Assembly (NCBI GenBank): GCA_946122785.1
Contig: CAMGYJ010000010.1
Coordinates: 9,523,467-9,587,466, forward strand
Direction of reading: 5' to 3'
DNA length: 64,000 bases
Origin: Linum tenue
Taxonomy: Eukaryota > Streptophyta > Magnoliopsida > Malpighiales > Linaceae
Shown piece after piece: positions 31,820 through 43,329 of this stretch (the stretch's first letter is position 1; the number at the start of each line of letters is the position of its first letter). The position numbers and the translations under genes are program-made. The notes below the pieces were generated by a model, which saw only the letters and a program-made list of their open reading frames with translations, had not been told where the DNA came from and made no database searches.

Positions 31820-34368
31820 ATGAGCGGGGTTGCGAAGAAGGTGACAGATGTGGCGTTCAAGGCGTCAAAGACCATTGATTGGGAAGGCATGGCCAAGCTC
31901 CTTGTGACCGACGAGGCTCGCAAGGAATTCGCCAATCTCCGCCGCGCCTTCGACGACGTTAACTCTCAACTCCAGACCAAGTTCAGCCAGGTCCCCTCCA
32001 TTTTCCTCTGTATCTAATTTTGTTGTGAATTTCGGACATCCTCTTTTCCGGTTTCCGATCGCTCCTTTTGCTAGGGTTTCTGCAATCTGGGCCTAGATCT
32101 GAATGTATGCGCTTCCGGCATTTATGGAATGATGCTTAGGGATTAGCTTTAGTTTTGTATGCTACTGTTTAAGATTCGTATGATAGCATCTCCAAGGCTT
32201 TTGGTAGTCATTTGGTGAAAAGTTTAGGGCCAATGGATAACTATGGTCTGACAATAGGAATGTTTTCCATCCATTAATGTGGTCTGACCTTCGGGAATTT
32301 ATAAAGCCAATGAAGTTGGTTTTCCTATAGTTTCTGTGGGGATTGATTGTAAAAAACAGATCGATTGAATAGTGGGTTAGTGTGAGATTGCTTAGCTAGA
32401 TTAGAAGTATAATCTCTTTGCTGGGTTTGGTAGGTTTTGTTACTTTCCGATTCTTTGAAACATGGTTAGCGTGGAATTCCTGCTATGTGTAGTACAAGGC
32501 AACAGCTTATTGCTTCATGAAATTATACATTTAAAGTACCGAGCAAATGCAAGTGAATCTGTTGAATATTATTTTCTATCTGAAAAGAGGAGAGAAGATG
32601 AGAAATAACTGAAAGGGATATACTGATTGCTGAAAGAATGTGATTTTGATTCTCTGGGATGTAGCAAATGCATGGTTGTATGCTGTATCGATATACTAAG
32701 GTTATTGAAGCTTGTTGTTTATGTTGTTGTACACTTTATGCAGCTCACAACTGTCTCCAGCTGCTCTAAAAGTGATGTCATATTTCATTTCTCTCAATTT
32801 GTGAGCTTGGTTTCATTACCATTTATTTATTGCTAGGACTTGTGAGTATAATGTCTGTAGAACTGGAGGTAGTCTCATAGTGTAATTATTCAATCTTTTC
32901 TAGAAGCACTTGGAGCACAAACTTATGTGAATGTTTTTCACTCTGAATTTTCAGGAACCTGAACCAGTAGACTGGGAATATTACCGAAAGGGGATTGGTT
33001 CTCGTTTGGTTGATATGTACAAGGAAGCATATGACAGTATGTTTACAACTTCTTAAGAGCTGTAAACTGTATTCGGCTGAACTACTTCTTGGGAGTGCAT
33101 TTATATGGTCTTTCTTGTTTGTGCTCATAATTATGTCGGTTTCGTGTTATTTTGAGCTTCCGCTTTCCTGAATCTATATCCGTTTGACTGGGGTCATTAG
33201 GTCCTCAAGTAATATATGTCCAAAAAGGTTCAATTGCAGAGAGCCTAAAATTAGGGGTTTCATTATCTCCTGTCTTTTCAAATAGCATCTCCGTGTCTTA
33301 GGACTTGTCATTTGTGGCTTGCAACGAATTGTAATGAATTATGTAGAGGAGGCAGGGAGGGAAAGAAGGAAAAAGAAGAAGGATGCAAAACCTCGTGTTT
33401 CTTCTGTGAGGAGATTCCTCGTGTTCCACTTGATTCCATGTTATTCTCAAGAAATATATGAGAGGACACAGTTGTTAGCTAGGATACTTCACAATCCCTC
33501 ACCTGTTCAAGTTTCAAGTAGCTGTTACAAACTGGTTGAAAAGCTTAGGAATGTGGAAGCTTTCTTATTGGCTTGGATAGTTGTAGTCTATTGCCACATG
33601 AAGCAAATAGACTGATGTAAAAGTATGTGCTCCATTCAAAGTGGTTCAGGTCGCTTATAAATTTCCGTAACTGGTGCTTCTTATCTCTTAGCTACTATAT
33701 TTGAAGTTTAGTAATAGAATTACGTGCGACACACTTAATTGTGCTTGCTTTGTATGGGTGGCGCCTTATAGAGCGGATTGCTGTGGATTTCTTAGAGAAA
33801 GGTATCTCTTATGTGTCTGTTTATGTAATTTGATGTGACTTTGTGTCTCTTTAATATTTTTGCAGGCATTGAGATACCAAAGTATGTGGACAAAGTCACT
33901 CCTGAGTACAAACCCAAGTTTGAACAACTGGTGAGCACATGAACAAACAGGAAACCAATGCTAATCCTGATTTTTCGTTTGTTAATCTGCCGTTGTCCTT
34001 GCTCTGTCATTAGTTCTATGGTTGAATAGTTCAACCGTGTTCTTTAGCCATTTGATTAAATTAAACATCTGCACTTGTAGATGGTGGAACTCAAAGAGGC
34101 GGAGCAACAATCTCTCAAAGAATCTGAACGCTTGGAGAAGGAGATTGTTGAAGTCCAAGAGATGAAGGTGTGACATTGGATGATTTTCCATACTTATTTA
34201 AACATGCTTGGATATGCAGTTTTCATCACTCTTATTCTCTCTGCTCTTTGAATTGTGTTTGAACAGAAAAAGATCAGCACCATGACTGCTGATGAGTACT
34301 TCGAGAAGCACCCTGAGCTTAGGAAGAAGTTTGACGATGAAATCCGAAACGACTACTGGGGCTACTGA
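31820..34368 (+). CDS. ATPQ: ATP synthase subunit d, mitochondrial
   Basis: Peripheral-stalk subunit of the mitochondrial F1Fo ATP synthase. Five exons: 31820-31990, 32955-33036, 33866-33930, 34081-34167 and 34267-34368 (phases 0, 1, 0, 0; all GT-AG). Joined they give 168 residues, the usual plant length. Family landmarks in order: VAFKASKTIDWEGMAKLL, DWEYYRKGIGS, MYKEAYDSIEIPKYVD, a charged helical stretch MVELKEAEQQSLKE, then the C-terminus DEIRNDYWGY. No cleavable presequence is obvious, as in other plant subunit d proteins. The donor after exon 1 (CAG|GTCCCC) is weak but required by phase and homology. Site II motifs lie upstream. Expected to be nuclear-encoded and imported. Confidence 0.95.
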
Positions 34369-35070
34369 AATCTCTAGATACCGCCTTTATCAAAATGGAG
34401 GGTTGGTTGAGGGTTTCATTCCAAGAATAAAAGCACCTCCAGAATTCTTTCCTCTGTAATTTTTGGATTTTTCTGTTATATTTTTGAACGGCCGAGGTTT
34501 ATGTCATGATGCACCACTCGGCAAGGGATTGATTTGGATCCGCTTTGCAAGGGAAGCGATAGACAAAGTGGTTATACACTTGGTGTTGCTTAAGACTGCA
34601 GTCTTGTTTTGCAGTGTGAGATCTAGCTAGTTACTGCAGTCTTGATGCTAGCTAGTTACTGCATCCATCTATCTGGCAATGTTACTGGTAGCCATATGAG
34701 ATGCAATTTCATTTCAACCTCATTGCTCGATTAGATGATTCTGTAATTTGATCCCCCTCCCCAGATGGTCTCTTTTGGCATTGATACAAGTCCAGTGGAC
34801 GCAACAACCTGTAAATAGGAAAGCATATCTCGTCTCAAATTGTTCAAAGATAGAAAAGAAAGCAGAAAAGTGTAGTACAATATCAGAACCATAGAAGGCT
34901 ACATGTGCAGAAAGTACAACCAATGTATGCTTACACTTTAACAATCAACAGCGAAGAGCAAGAAAGTGTTCAAAGTTCAACCCTGTTTCAGCTATAATCT
35001 TGAGGAAACTAGTGTTGGATGAATTCGGTAAACTCAAACTGGACCCTGATTCTATGTTCTTAACTATTGA
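34369..35070. other. 3'UTR of ATPQ and intergenic DNA
   Basis: AATAAAAG near 34,425 is a plausible polyadenylation signal. No further gene supported. Confidence 0.5.
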
Positions 35071-35077
35071 AGCGGAC

Positions 35078-35111
35078 TGGGCCGAGAAGACTGGACACGT
35101 TACCATGGGCC
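35078..35111 (+). promoter_or_regulatory. two TGGGCC motifs upstream of makorin
   Basis: TGGGCC at 35,078-35,083 and 35,106-35,111, about 350-380 bp before the makorin start codon. Confidence 0.5.
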
Positions 35112-35458
35112 GAAAGGAAGAGGGCCGCCCGGCCTTCTCTCTCGCGCGGTGAAGAAGAAAAAATAAGAAAAGGGAGAAAGGAGCGGTTAGCGGCAAGTAA
35201 TTGAAGAGTTTCCGCCACATATTAAGGAAAGTTGGAAGAGAAGAAGGCGAATGCTCTGCAGCCGGAGCTCGGAGAGAAACATCGTGCCGCTTCCGTTGCT
35301 TTAATACCGCTCTTTGATCAGGAGGATTACCACTGAAATTGAGATCAAAGTTTTGCGCCTGAGTATCATCTGCTTCCAGTTCTGCTGTTTCGTTCTTCCT
35401 CCCTTTCACTTCTTCCACGTTTCCGCTGATAGGAGTTCCCTCAGAACTTCTCGTTTCC

Positions 35459-37780
35459 ATGTCTAAAAGGTGACTCTACTCAAAACCTCGCTCCCTCTTG
35501 TTTGTTTCTTCTTCTTCTTCTTCTGCTTGCTTGTTTACCAACGATCTTTGGCTATCACGACTCTTTCTTCGTTCTCTTGTTTTTCTCATGGCAGTTTCCT
35601 TTTCTTTTGATATATTTGCTTTCAATTGTGCTGATTGATAATCCTTGCTGAATCTACTTGCTCTAGGATGTTGTGCAAGTTCTTTGCCCATGGGGCATGC
35701 TTGAAAGGGGAGCATTGTGAATATTCCCATGGCTGGAAAGATCCTTCAAGCAATGTAAGTTTGTTAAATCCACTCCGTTATTTCAGATGTATGTTTTGGA
35801 ATTCGATTATATACATGCTCTAGGTATTTCGGATTCCTTACTCCAAATTCCTGTGCAGATTTGCACCTATTATCAGAAGGGGAAATGCTATTATGGGAGT
35901 CGTTGCCGATATGAACATGTTAAAGCTTCCAGGCCACATTGTGCTGCTTCTTCTTCAGAGCTCTCCCCTGGCAGCAGACCTTTCGTTCCATCCAATCATC
36001 CACCATGGCATTTGGAATCTGCGGAGAATGAGTTCGTTGAAACTGATGTTGCCGTTGAGCTGCAAAATTTGGAACCATCAGATCGTCCGCTTTGTTCTTA
36101 TGCTGCCGCTGGAAATTGCCCTAGAGGAGACCAGTGTCCACATATCCATGGCGACTTGTGCCCCACCTGTGGGAAGCCTTGTTTGCATCCTTTCAGGCCT
36201 GAAGAAAGAGAGGAGCATATGAAGACTTGTGAGCAGATGCAAAAACATCTTGATGCATTGAAGCGCAGCCAAGAAATAGAATGTTGTGTGTGCTTGGATA
36301 AAGTGCTGTTGAAGCCGGCGGCAGCACAAAGAAAGTTTGGTGTACTGTCTGATTGTGATCATCCATTCTGCATAGGTTGTATTAGGAATTGGAGAAGCAG
36401 CTCGCCAACCTCTGGAGTGGAACCTAGTTCTATGTCGAGGACGTGCCCAGTTTGTCGCAAGCTATCCTATTTTGTGGTTCCCAGTGTGATCTGGTATTTC
36501 TCCCAAGAAGAGAAGATGGAAATCATTGAGAACTACAAGACAAAGCTTAGGCAAGCTTTTTCTGTTTGTTATAGTTGCTTGATTATCCTATGAGATCAGT
36601 TTTAATTTGTTGGAATAGATTTTGTATGTCCAGGCCATACTGACTACATTTATTTATGGTTAAAAGAACTAATCTTAATCTATGCTCACATTTTCCATCT
36701 TACAGTTCAATCGATTGCAAACACTTCAAGTTTGGAAATGGAAACTGCCCATTTGGCTCCAGTTGCTTTTACAAGGTAAATCAGACTCCAATTCTTAATT
36801 CTGCTACGTCCATTGTCATGCTTTTGTCAGTATTACTGTTTGAACAGGTTATGCTAAGTATGCTGCTTATTGAAGTCAGTGAGCTCATGAAACTCTCTGT
36901 TTTGCATTCAATATTTATCATTTTCTTCTAATATATTTGTGTGTGAAGTTCCCACATGTTATGTTGTCTCTTATATGTGATATGAATTTTCCTAGACGAT
37001 GTACCTCTCATGATTTGCAAGTGGTGTCCATCTGCTTGTCTTTCTGTTACTGACTGACCAGCTAAATGAAGATGATTAGAACTAGGCTTGACATCTTATC
37101 GCAACTACAGATTTTAGAGGTGGATGATTTAGTTCCTGGTCTGCCATATTCATTAGCTACAATATGCTCACATGCTTTTCGGTTCTGATCTGCATTTTCT
37201 TTCTCAGTTGATGAGTTACATACCAGTCTGACTTCTCAGTTACATGATTTTGCTTCACCAGTTAAGGGGTTAGGGTCATGATATGTTCATTTACATTTTG
37301 TGCTGTAGTAATCTTATAGATAATATCGAGATCAGCTTTAGTCAAACACTTTCGCTTCTCATTTTCCAGTATGTTGTGCCATTTTGTCCTTTGTTGAGAT
37401 TTGATTCAGGAGAATGTTAGCTTCATGACTCCTTTAATGGATGTAATGTTCTTGTTGTATTCCAGCATCATGTCAAGCCTGGCTCTTATGTGTGGAAACA
37501 TCACAAACCACCTCCACGGAGGCCTTTTCCCCGCAACATCAATGCTGTGGATTTTCCGGCATTGTATATGCAGAGAATGGTGGATGATGATGATGAAGAT
37601 GATGCGTGGGATCCGGAATTCCTTGATTATGATGACTTCTGTGATCCGTTTAATATGGAGTATCTCGATCCTGAAGATTTTAACTTTTCGGATGATGAGG
37701 ATAGCTTGTCACCTTTCCAAATGGCTTTATTACTAGGCGACCTCGATTCTGGAACCCCTGACTATTCTAGTGACGAGTAG
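35459..37780 (+). CDS. MKRN: makorin RING zinc-finger E3 ubiquitin ligase
   Basis: Makorins combine CCCH fingers with a C3HC4 RING. Exons: 35459-35469 (11 bp: ATG, two codons and two bases), 35667-35754, 35859-36550, 36706-36775 and 37466-37780, giving 391 residues. The N-terminus reads MSKRMLCKFF, the family signature, which requires the tiny first exon. CCCH fingers: 7-25, 35-53, and [17 protein letters not shown] in the middle (all C-x7-C-x5-C-x3-H); a fourth, [17 protein letters not shown], is completed by the first His of exon 5. RING: CCVCLDK to TCPVC. The C-terminus is very acidic. Intron 3 uses a GC donor (AG|GCAAGC), all others GT. Phase and finger integrity support every junction. 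TGGGCC motifs lie upstream. Confidence 0.93.
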
Positions 37781-38341
37781 AGCTGTTAAGCTATCTATTA
37801 GGGATGCCGTGCACGTTTTCAGTCGTTTGGAATTTCGTTAGCGCAGCAGGAGTGAAGATTCTGGCTGTTAAAACGATCAAGGATCGAGGCTCTGTGAACA
37901 TTTGACAGAGTTCTTCCATTTTGTTAACTCACTGTGCTCATACATTTTTCTGATAGTTATACTGCCCTAATGGTAATTTGGAGACTGAATTTTTCTTCAT
38001 TGATTTGTGAGTGTGCAATGTGCATGCTTTCTACCATAACAGCAATATACTTAACTGTGGTAGAAAGCAGAAGCCGCCTCCTTCTGCGTGGCCAAACTGT
38101 CAAAATCCTATGTTAAATTTAAATTTAAATTTCATTATAAGCCTTCTTTTTAAGATACCGGATTACTAACGGTTTTTGAAAGGCCCACTATCGGTTGGAC
38201 CACCAAAATGCGAGCTATTCATATTATCGGTGCGATTCAGATTTGACAACATTGGTATTTTGGCCTCTAAATGCAGGACAGAAAGTTCAACATGGCAATG
38301 ATGAAAGACTTTGAATCCGGGATTAGAGAGTTCGGTGGAAC
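37781..38341. other. makorin 3'UTR and intergenic DNA
   Basis: No separate gene. A TTTAAATTTAAATTT stretch lies at 38,115-38,130. Confidence 0.5.
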
Positions 38342-38349
38342 GATGGCAC

Positions 38350-38792
38350 TAGGAATGGCAATTTCGACATGACCCGTTTTACCCGACCTGTTTGACCTGT
38401 TTTGGGGCGGGTCTGACCCGGCCCGTAGGCGGGGCGGGGCGGGTATGGATAGTCTCATCGACCCGACCTGCCCTGACCCGTCCCATTCTCGACCCGTTCT
38501 TGTCTAAATCACATGTAATCTTAGTCAAATTACTTAGAATTTTCTTTTATTGCATCATATTTTAGCTATAATAAAGTTGTAAATTAGTGAAAATCTCAAC
38601 TTCTCCAATAATTTAACTACAATTATCATAATATTGTTTGTTTTCTTAGTCTTATAATAAAAATAACGAATATTTCTAATGTTTTTCATATAAATTGCAT
38701 ACCTATTGGGTCGACCTGTCCCGACCCGCGACCCGTGATCAATTACCCGACCACCAAGAAACCCGCCCCGGACCTGCCCATTGCCATTCCTA
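38350..38792. mobile_element. non-autonomous hAT element, 443 bp, TSD GATGGCAC
   Basis: Inverted ends TAGGAATGGCAAT; perfect 8-bp repeats GATGGCAC at 38,342-38,349 and 38,793-38,800. Subterminal GACCCG/CGGGTC repeats; AT-rich core; no coding capacity. Confidence 0.92.
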
Positions 38793-38800
38793 GATGGCAC

Positions 38801-39334
38801 ATTGGTGTTTCGCTGCTTCACTAGAGATTAATGATGGTGGATATTGCCAAACTTAATTCTGGACAACGTCCCTTTGCCTAAATTCATAAGCAAGAAGACC
38901 TATTGCACCAGATTAAGGTTTGTAAACCTAAAAGCTCAAATGAAACTTGGAACAAACAGTCAATCGAGACAGTAAAACAAAGGGTGATGAGACAAATGTT
39001 TATCAACCACACATTGAGCGCCAAATATTCGACTGTTCAACAGCAGATGAAAAAACAAAACTTTTGAGCAGCTCCCCTGAACGGAGAGGAGAGCACCTCG
39101 ACAAAGGAACAGTTAATGCAACCTACAAACGACTCGAACACAGGACTCGAATTCTCAAAAAGTACGCCACCGCCTATCAAGCACCCAATTCTGAGAAAGG
39201 GTACCTAATAACCAAGTACAAAGGATTGACGAAGGCACACCGAAAGTCAACGAAGAGAACACTACATTCCCGCGACCACAACAATTATTCATAAGACACT
39301 TCAACTTTAAACCAAAACATCCAACCTGCACGGT
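38801..39334 (-). other. EF-1alpha 3'UTR and flank
   Basis: Minus-strand 3'UTR of the EF-1alpha gene begins at 39,334. The plus-strand open frame at 38,947-39,294 lies in this flank and has no recognisable domain. Confidence 0.5.
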
Positions 39335-40783
39335 TCACTTCTTCTTGGCAGCAGCCTTGGTGACCTTGGCACCAGTAGGATCCTTCTTCTCCACTGCCTT
39401 GATCACACCCACGGCAACAGTCTGCCTCATGTCCCTGACAGCAAACCTACCGAGAGGTGGGTACTCAGAGAAGGTCTCCACCACCATGGGCTTGGTCGGA
39501 ATCATCTTCACGAACCCAGCATCACCATTCTTCAAGAACTTGGGCTCCTTCTCAATCTCCTTGCCAGATCGCCTGTCAATCTTGGTTGTGATCTCAGAGA
39601 ACTTCACAGCAATATGGGAAGTGTGGCAGTCAAGCACTGGGGCATAACCGTTCCCAATCTGGCCAGGGTGGTTCATGATGATGACCTGGGAGGTGAAGTT
39701 AGCAGCCTCCTTTGCAGGGTCATCCTTGGAGTTTGAGGCAACAAACCCACGCTTGAGATCCTTGACAGCAACATTCTTGACGTTGAACCCAACATTGTCA
39801 CCAGGGAGAGCCTCCTGGAGGGCTTCATGATGCATCTCAACTGACTTGACCTCAGTTGTCAGCCCAGTAGGACCAAAGGTAACAACCATACCAGGCTTGA
39901 TGACACCTGTTTCCACACGACCCACTGGCACAGTTCCAATACCACCAATCTTGTACACGTCCTGGAGTGGGAGACGGAGTGGCTTGTCAGATGGCCTCTT
40001 AGGCTCGTTGATGTTGTCAAGAGCGTCAAGAAGGGTTGGGCCCTTGTACCAGTCGAGGTTCGTAGACCTCTCAATCATGTTGTCACCCTCAAACCCAGAG
40101 ATGGGAACGAATGGAACCTTGTCTGGGTTGTACCCAACCTTCTTCAAGTAGGATGAAACTTCCTTCACGATTTCATCATACCTAGCCTTCGAGTACTTGG
40201 GAGTGGTGGCATCCATCTACAGTAAACATCAATACAAAATTTAGTACGATATCCAAGTAGCATCAAGATTCAAGAATAAATAGATAGTTAACAAGAGCAC
40301 AGCAAGAAGAGACTCGCTGACCTTGTTGCAGCAGCAGATCATCTGCTTGACACCAAGGGTGAAAGCAAGGAGAGCATGCTCACGGGTCTGTCCATCCTTG
40401 GAGATACCAGCCTCAAAACCACCAGTTGTAGAGTCGATGATGAGGACAGCACAATCAGCCTGGGATGTACCAGTAATCATGTTCTTGATGAAATCACGAT
40501 GCCCAGGGGCATCGATGACTGTGCAGTAGTACTTGGTGGTCTCAAACTTCCACAGGGCAATGTCAATGGTAATACCACGCTCACGCTCCGCCTTGAGCTT
40601 GTCAAGCACCCAGGCGTACTTGAATGACCTCTTGTTCATCTCAGCAGCTTCCTTCTCAAACCTCTCAATCACACGCTTGTCAATGCCTCCCAGCTTGTAG
40701 ATCAAGTGTCCAGTTGTGGTTGACTTCCCAGAGTCGACATGGCCAATGACCACAATATTGATATGAACCTTTTCCTTACCCAT
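39335..40783 (-). CDS. EF1A: translation elongation factor 1-alpha, copy 1
   Basis: GTPase that delivers aminoacyl-tRNA to the ribosome in the cytosol. Coding exons on the minus strand are 40783-40322 and 40216-39335, with a 105-bp intron (donor GTCAGC, acceptor CTGTAG). Together 447 residues, the standard length. GTP-binding motifs: GHVDSGKS at 14-21, DAPGH at 91-95, and NKMD at 153-156 split exactly by the intron. The C-terminus is basic (KKK). A leader intron (about 41301-40808, CTGCG|GTAAGT) separates an upstream untranslated exon, as is usual for plant EF-1alpha. The encoded protein appears identical to that of copy 2 while introns, UTRs and synonymous positions differ. Confidence 0.97.
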
Positions 40784-40807
40784 TTTTATCTAACGAGGAT
40801 AAAAAAA

Positions 40808-41301
40808 CTGCAATTCATGAAAAAATCAACATCAGTATAAAATGTCAATCTATATATCTCATATAATCACCAGATTATATGAAAACAGAAACAGATGCTT
40901 CATCACACCGCCATCAGAATGATGTATACAAAAAATTCAATCATGAAACCCATGACACTGCCAGAATAGACAATATCGTAAAAAAGGAAGCCGTTCCTGT
41001 GATATTGACCCGACCGGATTTACATACAGACTTCTCCATGACAGAATTGAAGATTGCTTGATTGTTTCAATTACTAAAAATCAGATTCGTGGAGCAGAAG
41101 GACATAGCTAGATACGAAACGGAACGAAGCTAAGAAAAAAGCCTTCACTTTAGCTAACCGCAAACTATACGATTGGAAACACATGCACACAACGGCTACA
41201 GCTAAGCATCAGTGAAATTGATACTATATCGCACGAGAAAGCAACGTCTAGAATAGATCTGTAATACGGACGGAAAAGGAACCTGAAGATCCGAAACTTA
41301 C
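40808..41301 (-). other. 5'UTR intron of EF-1alpha copy 1
   Basis: Minus strand donor CTGCG|GTAAGT at 41,301, acceptor ATTGCAG at 40,808, 494 bp. The donor context is the same as in copy 2. Confidence 0.75.
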
Positions 41302-41436
41302 CGCAGTAACGCAGAAGAAGAGCCTCTCCTTCTGTGGCCGGCGGTGACGAACTAACGAGTAAAGAGCGATTTGTGGTGTGGATGTGCTGTGTGCAGCTGC
41401 GAGAGAGAAACAAACACAACTGAGAGAAACGCGCAG

Positions 41437-41487
41437 CTTTTAAAAGATTAGGAGAGGGGGAGAAGTGGCACGGCGTAGTTAGGGTTT
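41437..41487 (-). promoter_or_regulatory. EF-1alpha copy 1 promoter: telo-box and TATA-like
   Basis: On the minus strand AAACCCTAA (41,487-41,479, telo-box) lies upstream of TTTTAAAAGCTGCGCG near 41,446. The same pair in the same order occurs in copy 2. Confidence 0.65.
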
Positions 41488-43329
41488 ATCATCAACCGTT
41501 GGATTCTACGGGGAGATATCAACGATTGAGAAACGTCTGACGTTGCAAATGCCCCCTGCTCTAAGTGGGGTCGTTTTGATTACCATCCCGGATTTTACAA
41601 GAATAATTTGTTTGAAAAGCATTCGGAATTTAAGATTAGAAATTTCAAAAATCATCAATCCTGGTTTTTCTAAAAGCTAATAGCCATTATTCGAGCATAG
41701 TTACACATGTTTTTATCTCATATTCTTGTGATGTTTCAGATATTTAGATCACTCGAGGTTCAATTTTACACTAGATTTGTGCATGTTTTAGCATGTTTCA
41801 CGTCTTAGCAGGTGGAATTGACCTTAGGAGCGAAATTCGAACGGAAGAGAGCGAGAATGGAGTGAAATTGACAAAAACGCAGAGATCACGGTCAAGGAGC
41901 AAACATCACGGGCAGGAGACCGTGAAGATGGAGGCCAGACCGTAAAGATGGGCAACTTCCATGAGGCTTTTCACGTCTCGCGGGCATGTCAATTGTCACA
42001 GCACAAGAATGTGATAATGTCCATCCGACCGTGAAGACGATAAATGAACCGATGCGTTTTGGGTCGAGATCACGGGCAAGCTTATAGGATCACGGGCGTG
42101 AGATATGACCGTTATAATCGCCCAACTGGAGTATATAAAGAGGAGTGAGCTTAAACCAAAGGAGGATAGTTATGGAGTGAGATTGGCTTCTTCTTCTTAA
42201 ACTAGAGAGAAAGTCACGAATCAAAGGAGAAATAAGAGAGTTTTGACCTACCCAAGGCTTGAAGAGAGGATATTTCTCCTCCAATGAGTCAATCCAAGCA
42301 ACTAGAGGGGAAGAGAAGCAATTTACCATGGTTTTTCTTTCCATATTTGTTGTATTCCTCTTCTTAGTCATGAAGTAGTTCTACAATTCACTTGGATATT
42401 GTGAACCCTAGTCTAGAAATGTGATAGATTGTATGAATTGAATTTTATGTGTGTTGGGGTTGTGTTTAATATAATGTTTGAGGTATTTTTCATGATTCTT
42501 GAGTGTTGTTATTCATTTCTCAAATTTAGGTCAAATTCACAAAGGTGGAAGAAATTCCCCTTTGGGCCAGAAGAAGCTAGATCTCTCGATTATTTTTATA
42601 AAAAAGCTAGATTTCTTAGCCAATTAGATAACACCATATAGGGCAAATAAGGGAGGGTCTCAAACACCGAATTACTGCCGTGAATCTATCGTGATTGGTT
42701 ACTTTTTCGCCGTTGCGATTAGCTTCTAAGGGAGTAGTCTTAGCAATCCTTAGTCGATTAGTCAAGAGAGTTAGCTTCCTAGCTTATTTTGTCAATCCTT
42801 GATTAATCGACTAAGAGAGTGGGGTTTCTCCACTAATGGCATCCTCGCCACAGTATATGAACACACATTTCCACACTAGAGTTCCATTCGGTTGACCTTG
42901 ACACGAGACTAGGTGAAACAATACCCAGGTGAAGCTTTCTCACATCGAATTCATCACAATTTACTTTATTTGCTTGCTTTCACTATAGTTCTTTAGCTTT
43001 AACTCCAAATCGTTTGTAGATAACAATTTAAACGATTGAAGTAGGGGTACATGGACCGCCTCGGGTTGACGTTTAAAACACTTTCCTATACTACACCCTA
43101 CTAGAGTTTGCGCTTAGGCTTTAATAAGGATTTAATTGTGTAGTTAGGAACGAGTCAAGTTTTTGGCGTCATTGTCGGTGATAGTTTACGGTCCATTATT
43201 CAGAAAAAGTCGTTTAGTGTTACTCTAGCTTTTCAACTTATCCATTGTTGAGTGTGAATCTTGCTTGTCTTGGCTCGAGTTGCGTTTTGTGATGTGTGTG
43301 CATGAGGTGTATAACCCGGAGTGGTCCGA

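Noticed and set aside
34945..35460. 171-codon minus-strand frame whose ATG overlaps the makorin ATG
   Set aside because: It lies over the makorin promoter and leader, including two TGGGCC motifs. It shows no domain and there is no evidence of splicing or conservation. Probably chance.
38947..39294. 115-codon plus frame in the EF-1alpha 3' flank
   Set aside because: Antisense to a 3'UTR, no domain, no family match that I recognise.
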